A stretch of 64,000 bases of DNA. Source: Colletotrichum lupini (Eukaryota > Ascomycota > Sordariomycetes > Glomerellales > Glomerellaceae). The stretch spans positions 4,774,001 through 4,838,000 of the forward strand of contig NC_064676.1 in assembly GCF_023278565.1 (NCBI RefSeq), given 5' to 3'. A program made the translations under genes and the position numbers. Positions 39,034 to 49,388 of this stretch are shown one piece after another; the first letter of the stretch is position 1; each line of letters begins with the position of its first letter. The notes beneath the pieces are model-generated. The model searched no databases and had not been told where the DNA came from. It saw nothing but the letters and a program-made list of their open reading frames with translations.

Positions 39034-40558
39034 TTTATTTATTTAGTTTTATATTCTGTTTTTACTAACTGCTCGGGCGATTCTCGATATTGTTTATATA
39101 GTATTAATATATCTAGCACGTATAGCTTTAACGAGGTAATGCGGGATATTCTTATAAAGAATATAAAAAGTGAATATTCATATAGAAGCAAGAATATATA
39201 AATATAGGGGAAATAAGCGTATATAAAAGAGGTTTTTGTAGTAAAGAGAGTAATATAGTTGAATTACTATATGAGAAGTTGCTTGCTTAACGAAAGGTCT
39301 AGGTAGGCAAATACACGCCTACATATAGGCATAAAAACCTCCTACTAGAATATTCCATTGCTTATTAATTATGATATAATTAATAAGCGTATACGTAAGT
39401 GAATGCGTAATCGTAGTACGTAATTCCGCCTCGAGTAAATTCCAGATTATTCAGTTACCTTCCAGTACTTTTCATTGCTCACGTAAGCTTATATAAGCAG
39501 TATTGCTTACATAATCAATACCTATAATAATCTACAGAAATCGTAGATTAATATGGTATATAGTTTGCTTACGTAATATTGATAATAAGGCGAATAATAA
39601 GGTAAACAAAGTTACCTTCGTAACAATATATAATATTAGTAGATACTTATAATATCTTATTAAACTATTTTTTTTAGATTCTCTTTAACTTTCCCTCTTA
39701 TAAAGTTCATAACTACGGATTATTAACGGCGATAATAGGCGCTATTACCTTATAAGCCCGCGCACCTAACTAAGTTAGCTACCCTTTTAAATAATAATAG
39801 CTTATAATAGTAGTATTAGAAATACCCTCGTTACTATTATTAAATAATATCGACCTCACGATATCTACCCTAATACTTTTAACTTTAACTCGTATATATA
39901 TATATATATTTATTACCTTATTTCCTTTATTAAAGTTAAAAACGCTACTTCCCTTACTATCCGTCGCTATTATACTATTACTATTACTATTTAACTATCT
40001 ATTTTAAATATACTTTATTAAAATACCGAGACGCTATTAATAACTCGTTAATCCTTAGGGCTTTTTTAATAACTAAAAGTTCGATCTTATAAGTATTATA
40101 CTAAATAACCCCGAGCTATAGAGAGACTATTTCAATAAATATTATATTAATAATATCAACTTATAGAAGATAGATAAATATATTATAATAAATATTACCC
40201 TTATTAGCGCCTTTTAAATATAACAGAGTAATATAAATAAGCCTAGATTTAATAATATAATTAAGAGCTTAAAAAGAGTATAGTTAAGTATATTAAATAG
40301 GAATATTAGGGAGAGGTTATTATTAAATAAGATAAAAAGAGAAAGTAAGGGGTAGTATTTAGCTATTTAGAAAGCGATTGATATGCTACGGCAGCGGGGT
40401 TATTAGTATTTTGAGTTTATTTAGTATTAATAGCTACGGCCGGCTGTTATTAGTTATGAAGTTTATTACGTAATAAAAACTCGGTATTAACCTTAGTAGA
40501 CTAGCTTGCCCGTGAAGGCGAAGATGGCCCCTAATGAGGCGGACCGGACCCCAAAGGG
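39034..40558 (-). mobile_element. R1-20, full-length R1 split by a young R4 LTR
   Basis: The tail side is at about 39,034 and the 5' end at 40,558. R4 sits at 39,112-39,625 inside the conserved 3' hairpin region, and its ATATA duplication restores the R1 sequence when removed. The R1 TSD is blurred in a TTTATTTATT repeat on both sides. Confidence 0.88.
39112..39625 (-). mobile_element. R4 solo LTR (514 bp), young copy in the nest
   Basis: In sense it begins TGTTACGAAGGTAAC and ends CGTGCTAGA. The 5-bp TSD ATATA is on both sides. It matches 58,461-58,974 with equal length and fewer than about ten differences noticed, all transitions. CpA/TpG are largely kept, so it arrived after the main RIP of the surrounding nest. 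No internal region is present, as expected of LTR-LTR recombination. Confidence 0.9.
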
Positions 40559-41022
40559 TTTATTTATTCATAAAAGTCTTAATAATACTAATAATAGCTC
40601 GGAGGGTTCTAATTTCTTACTTTAGGTCGTTTACTTCTCTTTTTTTAATTCCTAGGTTAGTTATAGCTTTATTAACTATATTTTAGAAAGTAGTAATATT
40701 TTTATTATTCTTAGTTAGAGTTATAGCTATTTAAGCGGAGTTACTATTAAAGAGCTCCGTAAGTTCTTTATTTTACTTACTACTTTTTTTAACGATATAT
40801 TATATTTCTTTATAATCTACCTTTTTAAAAACTATATTACTATCGGAGTTATAAATAATATCTAGTATCTTATTATCTTTAACCTTAACTAGCTTATTAA
40901 TTAAGTTAATAGGTCGCTTATAATTAAATAAAGGGGTACTTAGGGTCTTAAAAAATATCGTCGTTCGTTTTATTACTTAGTAAGTTTCGTAAGGTTAATT
41001 TATTAAATAGGAGTAATTAAAG

Positions 41023-42506
41023 TATTATAGCTAGCTAGTCGTAATAAGTATATTAATAAAAGTTAAGGCTATGAGTACTAAGTAAGTAGTATTATAATTA
41101 TAAATAGCTTTTTCAAAGCTATATTTATAAGTTATAAAATAAGTAAGGCTTTAGTAATTAATTATAGTCTTGTTAAAAAAGGTTCTTAGTAAAGATAGTT
41201 AAAAATAATTATAAGATCTAATACTAAGTTAATTATTAAAAAAGCTATAGAAGTCTATTCTTAAGGTTAACTTAAGTTTATACTATATATAAATCTCGTT
41301 TTTAAATATATTCTTTATAATATCCTTATTTATTATTTTCTAATAGTTTATTAAATAGTTATCCGTCCTACTTATTTATAATCGTTCGTTCTATTTATTT
41401 ATAAATATCCATTCTTTATTTTATTATATAATCGTAGTTACCCCTTTGGGGTCCGGTCCGCCTCATTAGGGGCCATCTTCGCCTTTATGGGCAAGCTAGT
41501 CTATTAGGGTTAATATTAAGTTTTTATTACGTAATAAGCTTTATAACTAATAACAGCCGGCCGCAAATACTAACAATCCCGCCGTAATATATTAATTACC
41601 CTCCGAATAGCTAAATACCACCCCTTACTTTCTCCCTTTACCTTATCTAATAATAACCTCTCCTTAATATTCTTATTTAATACGCTCGCTTATACTCTTT
41701 CTAAGCTCCTAATTATATTATTAAGTCTAGGCTTATTTATACTTTATTATATTAAAAGGGCGCTAATAAGGGCAATGCCTATAATAATATATCTATTTAT
41801 TTTCTATAAATCGATATTATAAATATAATATCTATTAAGGCGGTCTTTTTATAGCTCGGGGTCGTTTAGTATAATACTTATAGGATCGAACTTCTAGTTA
41901 TTAAGGAAGCCCTAAGGGTCGACGAGCTATTAGCGTCTCGGTATTTTAATAAAGTATACTTAAGCATTTTTTAACTTCGATAAAGGAAAGGAGGTAACGA
42001 ATATATATATATATATATAAGTTAAAGTTAAAAGTATAATAAATATTATAAGGTCGGTATTATTTAATAATAGTAACGAGGGCATCTCTAATACTATTAT
42101 TATAAGCTATTATACTTAGAAAAGTAGCTAACTTAGCTAGGTGTGCGGGCTTATAAAGTAGTAGCGTTAAGTACTTAATATTATTATCCGTTAATAATCT
42201 ATAGTTATAAACTTTATAAAAAAGAAAGTTATTAAGTTAGAAAATCTAAAAAAAAAAATTATTAAGATAGTAGGAGTATCTATTAATATTATATATTAAT
42301 ACTATATAAACGATATTAAGAATCGCCCGAGTAGCTAGTAAAAGTAGAATATTAAAATAAATAATCGTAGTTACGTAATTTATTTATAGTTCTTCCGCTC
42401 CGAGAGGAGTTACTCTAAATCCGTACTTTTATATATACAGTATAGTAGCCGCCGTAGGTCCTATAGGGCGAGGCCCTAACCTTGTTATACGTATTAAGTC
42501 GTAATA
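41023..42506 (-). repeat. R5 LTR, right copy (5' LTR), split by R1-21
   Basis: Without R1-21 and its duplication (933 bp) it is 551 bp and matches 29,965-30,514. A moderately purine-rich stretch at 41,001-41,022 precedes it on +, but coding is on the minus strand, so this is not taken as the polypurine tract. Confidence 0.9.
41442..42360 (+). mobile_element. R1-21, R1 with internal microsatellite deletion (919 bp)
   Basis: The exact 14-bp TSD ATAATCGTAGTTAC is at 41,428-41,441 and 42,361-42,374, inside the R5 LTR. It starts CCCCTTTGGGGTCCGG and its 5' 100 bp are little mutated. Confidence 0.92.
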
Positions 42507-42804
42507 CTATATTATAAATATAAAGAAATATATAAAGGGTCCCTTAACTTTTAATAAAAAGGAGTATATAATACGGGATCTAACTACTTACGTAAGTTAA
42601 TATTAAGAAGTCTTATATATATTAAAATAAGTATAGCTTACTCTCTAAATAGTTGGAACTTAGACAACTATAATAAAAAGTCGGGAGTTATTTTAATTAG
42701 TAATTAAGTATAGAGCGTAATATACTTAGTTTTTTTTAATACGTAATATATAGTCCGGCCCCGGTAAATTGCTTTATTAGGGGGATTTTAATAAACTATA
42801 TATA

Positions 42805-43784
42805 TAGGAATTAATATATTAATATCGTAAATTAATATACCGGCGTCGCTCTTATACTAGCGTCGCTATTTTACTTTTTAAATAGTTTAAAAAAAAATTT
42901 TAATATAGTTAGATTTTACTAAATACTTATAAAATATCCTAAGCCTTTATTCTTTTACTCTCTTTATACTTGAGTTATATTATTAAACCTCGAAATTTAA
43001 TTTATAGTATTTATTTATAATAATTTTTATAATTAGAATTAAAGACGTTCTTTAAAGCTAATATTAAAATAATACCCTTATTAAGAGACTTCCCCCTTCA
43101 TAAAAATAACTATTAATTAATTGCGGCTTTTTATTATTATCTAATTAATTACTATTATCTCCTTTTTTAAAAAGTAGCTACCTTAGTATTAGTTAATTTA
43201 TTAAATTAGTAGTCTTAAAGAGTAGCATAACTTTATTATTAAGCTCCTAGTTAATATATTATAAAATATATAACTTTTTATAAATAATTATTTTAGGGAA
43301 TTAATATACGGGCGTTATAAATTAATATACGGGCGTCGCTTTTATACGGGCGTCGCTATTCTATTTTTTAATTAGTCTAAAAAAAGATTATTAATATAAT
43401 TAAATTCTATTAAATACTTATAAAGTATCCTAAGCCTTTATTCTTTTACTCCTTTTACGCTTAGGTTATATTATTAAGCCTCGAAGTTTAATTTATAATA
43501 TTTATTTATAATAGCTTTTATAATTAGAGTTAGAAACGTTTTTTAAAACTAATTTTAAAATAATACCCCTATTAAAAGTCTTCCCCCTCTATAAGAATAA
43601 TTATTAATTAATTACGGCCTCTTATTATTATTTAACTAATTACTATTATCTCCCTTTTTAAAAAGTAGCTACTTTAGCGTTAGCTAATTATATAAAATTA
43701 GTAATTTTAAAAAGTAGCGCAACCTTATTACTGAGCTCCTAGTTAATATATTATAAAATATATAACCTTTTATAAATAATTACC
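42805..43784 (+). repeat. tandem duplication of the transposon's left end (2 x ~490 bp)
   Basis: 42,805-43,293 and 43,294-43,784 align from the TAGG(G)AATTAATAT terminus through CGGCGTCGCT motifs to TTATAAATAATTA. The second unit carries its own copy of the terminal sequence and more CGGGCGT motifs. The right end is present once. Confidence 0.85.
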
Positions 43785-46701
43785 TTAATATAGAGCTTAT
43801 ATTATATTTTATTTACTATTTCCCTAAGGAAATAATAAAAACCTAGTAAACTACCCTCTTATAACTTTCTTTAAAATATAACCCTTTTCTCCTAAATAAA
43901 TAGTCCTAATAACCTTCTTATTTTATAATAAAGTAGTTTAATAATACTCTTTAGCTTATTAAATAGGTTGTTAAGACTAATTAATAACTAATAATAGTAT
44001 TATTTTAATAATAAGAATATATTTATTAATAATAATAAATATAAGGTCCCTAAGTTAACTTACTACCCTATTTACCCCTATAACTATTCTTTACTTAAAA
44101 CGAAACGTTTTTTTAAACTATAGCCTTTTATTATACTCTAAATAACTAATCTTCTTCTCCTCTTATAACCTAAATCCTAAACCTACCGATTCTTAATAAT
44201 TTAAAATAAACTTATAATACCCTCTTTAACTAAGTTAATAACTTTATAAAAGCTAATAAATTTAGTATTATAAAATAAAATAAGTATAAAGCTCGAGGCT
44301 AAATTATTTAATATACTTTTTAATATAATTAATTTAGTAAGCCTAGGCTTATAAAAAGCGTTAGTATTTAATAATATTAGTTTTAAAAATACGGTTATAA
44401 ATAATAAGTTATTACCGAGGCTTAAAAAGAGAATAAATAATTATTATATTATTATTTAAACCCTTAGTATAAATAGTATAATTATAACCCTAACTTTAAA
44501 GCCTCTATATACTTTTTATATTATAAGCTTATTAAAATAATTAAAGATATTATTAAAACTATAAACTAATAAGTTAGGATTCGGGCTCGGGATATATATA
44601 TTATTATTTAAAAGTAGTTCCTAGAGTCCTTATTTACTTAGCGAGATATTTATAATACTAGGGTTTATATAAACTAAAAAAAACTAGCTAAATATTTATT
44701 AATTATAATATTAATTAAGCTATTTAATAAGTAGAATATTCTATATATAGTAAAATAAGTAAATAACGAGCTAAACCGCTTTATTAGCCTTATCTAGACC
44801 TTTTTTTATTATTTCTAAATATAAAAGCGATTTTTTAAAATAATTAGCTTTAATAATACTTATAATACTAATCGCTTTAAGCTCCCTCTTTTTTAAGTTA
44901 CTAAGTAGACCTACTTTAGATCTATTTATAACGCTACGTTTAGCCTTATTAATAATAAGAAATTAGAGAGTTTTTAGTTTTTTTTTAATGAGTATTTACT
45001 AACTTATAAACTAATACTTAGTTTATTACCCTATTATTATTATTATAAATTACAATAAATAAATAAAAGCTATACTAAATAAGTAGTTCCTAAACGTTTA
45101 ATAATAACTCTATATTTATTATATTAATTTTAATATTATACTTAGGGCTAAATAAAAGTAGGTTAAGGACCGTAGTTATAATAATAATAGTAGTGGGTTT
45201 AATAATAAGGGATATTAGTTATATAAGGATAAGGCCTATATTAATATGCTTATTAATAAGCCCCCCCCTTATACGTATCGTAGGGTTTTTATAATATAAA
45301 AGCTTATTATTTTCGCTAAAACTAACTATATTTTTAAAAAAGCCTAGACTAAGCTCTATAAAAAGTTTAATAACTAATACCTAATCTTCTAGTACTTTTA
45401 CGTAATATACTTACTTTTAAGAGCATAATAAGCTTATTATTTTATTTAAAAATATTAAAACTTTAGTACTTATATTACTTTTAATACTAAGTTAAGTAAT
45501 AATAATATCAAGAGTTATTTTTTAAATAGTCTTAGTTACTTATATCGGCTTATTAACGTTATATAAAATATAATTAGTAACTAAGAGCTACGCTTTTATT
45601 AAGCTTATGTAAAAAATAAAGTATTTATAAACTAAGAGTATATAAGTACTTATTTTAAATACTTAAATAAACTTTAAATAATACTTTTTTTAAAATATCT
45701 TATTTTAATTAGGACGTAAGGCCGGCTTATAAAGAAAGTAATACTATTTAATAAGAAGTTATTTTTAAACCCCCTCGGATCTTATAATTTAAATGATATT
45801 ATTTAAATTAAGCTAAGTATTTTATATTATTATAAAGTCTATTTTAAAATATTAAATTTAACTACTTTTAATAAATAAAAAATATACCCTTAGTAACGTT
45901 TTTAAAAAACATTTTTTTAAATTTATATTACCGGATTTTTAACCTTAAAATTATTTTATCCCTTTATAATAAGTTAAAAAATATAATATAACTTATTTTA
46001 TTATAACTAGTTTTATTTAAAAAAGGCTAGTTAGCTAGTTAAGCTCGTATTATTTATAATAACTAAAGTATTAATAATAAAAAGCGAGGCTATTTATTTA
46101 AAAATAAAAATAAGTTAATACTAGCTAAGCTTATAAAAGAAATAAGTTAATTAAGTTAAAACTAAATATCGAGCTTATTTTAATAATAAATAAAGAGCTA
46201 GTTTAGCGTTTTTAATAAAGAGAGGATAATAAGGAATTATATAAGTAAGTAATTAATATAACTTAGTATTTAAAAAAAACGGAGTTAATAAAAAGGACTT
46301 CATAATAATAATAAATTATTATAACTACGTTAAAAGAAGTAGTTAAATAGACGTTATTATAATTTTTTTTTTATATATTTTAAATATATAATAAGAAAAA
46401 GCCTTACTTATTTAAGATTTATAAAAGCTTATATTATTAATTAATTTAAGATTTATAAATTTTAAATAAGTAATATATTAGTTCTAAATAAGTACGTAAG
46501 TTATAATAATATTCTTATTTTTAAAAATTTTAAACTAGAGCTTAAGTTAGAGAGAATAAAAAGAATAGCTATATTAATATAATTACCCTTATTATTTTTA
46601 TAGGGAGGTACTATTTTTTTTAAACTAATTAAAAAATAAAATAATAACGCTAATATAAGAGCGACGCCGGTATATTAATTTACGACGCTAGTATATTAAT
46701 T

Positions 46702-46705
<4 letters not shown>
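42805..46705. mobile_element. DNA transposon with ~90-bp terminal inverted repeats (3.9 kb), hAT-like
   Basis: The left end TAGGAATTAATATATTAATA and the right end (in reverse complement TAGGAATTAATATACTAGCG) are inverted repeats for about 90 bp. Both contain TTAATATACCGGCGTCGCTC subterminal motifs. TATATATA lies on both sides, compatible with an 8-bp TSD but uninformative because the sequence is an AT run. A transposase would be expected at about 43.8-46.6 kb; I could not read one through the RIP damage, so the superfamily is a guess from the ends. Confidence 0.7.

Positions 46706-46737
<32 letters not shown>
46704..46737. repeat. (TA)n microsatellite
   Basis: About 34 bp of alternating TA at the junction of the inverted-repeat transposon and R1-22. 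It corresponds to the internal AT/GT run of R1, so it is probably a RIP-converted GT repeat. Confidence 0.8.
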
Positions 46738-46744
<7 letters not shown>

Positions 46745-48164
46745 ATAAATATTAATAATAAAAAGGTTAGTATTATTCTAAATAATAATAACGAGGGCAT
46801 TTCTAATACTATACTATTATAAGCTATTATTAATTAGAAAGGTAGCTAACTTAGCTAGTTACGTAAGTATATTAATTAAGCTTATAAAGTAGTAATATTA
46901 GGCGCCTAATATTATTATTAATAATATATCTAGCTATAGTTATAAACTTTATAAAAAGGAAAGTTCCCTTTAGGGTCCGGTCCGCCTCATTAGGGGCCAT
47001 CTTTGCCTTTATAAGTAAGCTAGTCTATTAAAGTTAATATCGAGTATTTTCTTTTACGTAACAAACTTTATAACTAATAATAGCCGGCCGTAGTCGTTAC
47101 TAAGTAAATATTAATAATCCCGTTATAATATATTAATCGCTCTTTAAATAATTAAAAACTACCCCCTACTTTTTACCTTATTTAATAACTCTAGAATATC
47201 CCTCTTAATTTTTCCTAACCTACTTCTATACTACGTTTTTAAAATATTAATAATACTCTAAAATTAGTTAGGTATTTCGAAGCTATTATATTATATAAGC
47301 TAGGTACTTATTAAAATAATAACTATATTATTATATATCTTTTTAATTTTCAAATTAATAATATTTAATCCGTATTCCTTAAGATAGCCGTACTATAGTT
47401 CGGGGTCCTCTAGTATAATACTTATAAAATCGAACTTTTAACTATTAAAGAAGCCCTAGGGGTCGATAATAACTACGCGTCTTAGTATTTTAATAATATA
47501 TATTTAAAAATAAGTAAACGATTTAATAACGATAGTAATAGTAATAGTAATAAAGTAATAGTAATAAAATAATAGTAATAAGGTAATAATAATAAACGGC
47601 GAGGGAAGTAGCGTTTTTTAATTTTAATAAAAGAAACGAGGTAACGAATATATATATATATATATATAAATTAAAATTAAAAGCGTATAAATATTAATAA
47701 TAAGAAGGTCGGTATTATTCTTAATAATAGTAACGAGGGCATCTCTAATACTATACTATTATAAATTATTATTACCTAGAGGGTAATAAACTTAACTAAA
47801 TAAGTAGCTTATAAAGTAATAGTATTAGGCGCCTAATATTACTATTAATAATCTATAATTATAAACTTTATAAAAAGGAAAGTTAAAAAGTTAGAAAATT
47901 TTAAAGAAATAGTTTATTAAACTAGTAGGAGTATCTATTAATACTATATATTAATACTATATAATCGATATTAAGAACTACCTAAGTAACTAGTAAAAGT
48001 AAAATAAATACATAGATAAAAAGGAAAATTAAAAAGATAGAAAATATAAAAAAATAGTTTATTAAGATAATAGGAGTATTTATTAATCTTATATATTAAT
48101 CTTATATATTAATATTATATAATCAATATTAAACACTACTTAAGTAATTAGTAAAGGTAGAATA
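46730..48164 (+). mobile_element. R1-22, 5'-truncated R1 split by R1-23
   Basis: The 3' half of R1 is present at about 46,730-46,965 and 48,016-48,164. It joins precisely at the TSD of R1-23. A small duplication of TTATATATTAATC is seen near 48,090. Its 5' end merges into the (TA)n run, so its own TSD cannot be read. Confidence 0.82.
46966..48015 (+). mobile_element. R1-23, full-length R1 nested in R1-22
   Basis: The TSD is ATAAAAAGGAAAGTT (46,951-46,965) and ATAAAAAGGAAAATT (48,016-48,030), one G/A difference. It starts CCCTTTAGGGTCCGG. Confidence 0.9.
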
Positions 48165-48238
48165 TAATAATAAATTTCCCTTTAGGGTCCGGTCCGCCTT
48201 ATTAGGGGCTATTTTCGTTTTTATAAATAAGCTAGTTT

Positions 48239-49257
48239 TATTTTAGTATTCTACCTTTACTAACTACTCGGACGGTTCTCAATATCGATTATATAGTATT
48301 AATATATAATATTAATAGATACTTATACTATCTTAATAGACTATTCTTTTTAAATTTTCTACTTTTTTAACTTTCCCTCTTATAAAGTTTATAACTACGG
48401 ATTATTAACGGACGGTAATATTAAGTACCCGACGCTACTACTTTATAAGCTTACTATATACCTAGTTAAATTAGCTACCCTTTTAAGTATAATAGTTTAT
48501 AATAGTAATATTGGAGATGCCCTCGTTGCCGTTATTAAATAATACCGACCTTACGATATTTACAATATATATATATAAATATATTTATTACTTCGTTTTT
48601 TTTATTAAAGTTAAAAACGCTTCTCTCGCTATTTATTACTATCGCGCTATTACTATTACTATTTAACTATCTACTTTAAGTATACTTTATTAAAATACTA
48701 AGACGTTATTAATAACTCGTCGACCCTTAGGGCTTCTTTAATAGCTAAAAGTTATTTAATTTTACGAGTATTATACTAGATAACCCCGAGCTATAAAAAG
48801 ACTACTTTACTAAATATTATATTAGTAATATCGATTTATAAAAAACGAATAAATATATTATAATAAGCGTCGCCCTTATTAGTACTTTTTTAATATAATA
48901 AAGTAGTATAAATAAGCCTAGACTTAATAATATAATTAAGAGCTTAAAAAGAGCGTAAATAAGTATATTAAATAAGAATATTAATAAAGAGAGGTTATTA
49001 TTAAATAAAATAAAAAGAAAAAATAAGGGGTAGTATTTAGTTATTAAAAAGGTAATTAATATATTATAGTAGCGGGGTTATTAATATTTTAAGTTTAGTT
49101 AGTATTAATAACTAGTTAGTAACGGCTACGGCTAGCTATAGTTAATTATAAAGTCTTATTAAGTACGTAATAAAAACTTAATATTAACTTTAATAAACTA
49201 GCTTGCTTATAAAGGCGAAGATGGCCCCTAATGAGGCGGACCGGACCCTAAAGGGAA
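48239..49257 (-). mobile_element. R1-25, full-length R1 nested in R1-24
   Basis: The TSD is AAATAAGCTAGTTT (48,225-48,238) and AAGTAAGCTAGTTT (49,258-49,271), with one A/G difference. This duplicates R1-24's own 5' region. It lies in opposite orientation to its host. Confidence 0.87.
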
Positions 49258-49388
49258 AAGTAAGCTAGTTTATTAGGGTTAATATTAAGTATTTTATTAC
49301 GTACTTTAACAAAACTTTATAACTAATTATAGCCGGCCGTAACTATTACTCAATACTAACGATCCCGCTATAATATATTAATTACCCT

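Larger units (their letters stand above)
29965..42506 (-). mobile_element. R5: Ty3 chromovirus LTR retrotransposon, RIP-degraded
   Basis: LTRs of 550 and 551 bp (the second after removing R1-21) lie at 29,965-30,514 and 41,023-42,506. The 5-bp TSD CTATA is at 29,960-29,964 and 42,507-42,511. LTR ends TATTAC...GTAATA are the RIP products of TGTTAC...GTAACA. Minus-strand coding order is RT (about 35.98-35.77 kb), RNase H (about 34.97-34.83), integrase C-terminal region (about 32.71-32.57) and chromodomain (about 32.39-32.29). R1-16 to R1-21 and one R4 LTR are nested inside; net length is about 7.8 kb, normal for the group. 38-41 kb should hold Gag but is not readable. It is inserted in R2c. Confidence 0.9.
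27858..42788 (-). mobile_element. R2c, R2 element dispersed over 15 kb by later insertions
   Basis: Pieces are 27,858-28,430, about 28,541-28,617, 29,949-29,964 and 42,507-42,788. R1-14, R2d and the R5 retrotransposon separate them. Placed end to end they follow the R2 order: TAGTTTTTTTC start, minisatellite side, GGGCTAT junction, TTATAAATATAAAG, and the GGCCCCGG...TTAGGGGGAT end. The duplications of R2d (TTTAATATAAGCTAT) and of R5 (CTATA) mark the breaks. Confidence 0.78.

Noticed and set aside
42805..46705. Reading a Gag-like or transposase protein inside the inverted-repeat element
   Set aside because: Some frames near 45.2 kb look Asn/Gly-rich, but RIP leaves too little to separate a real domain from chance.
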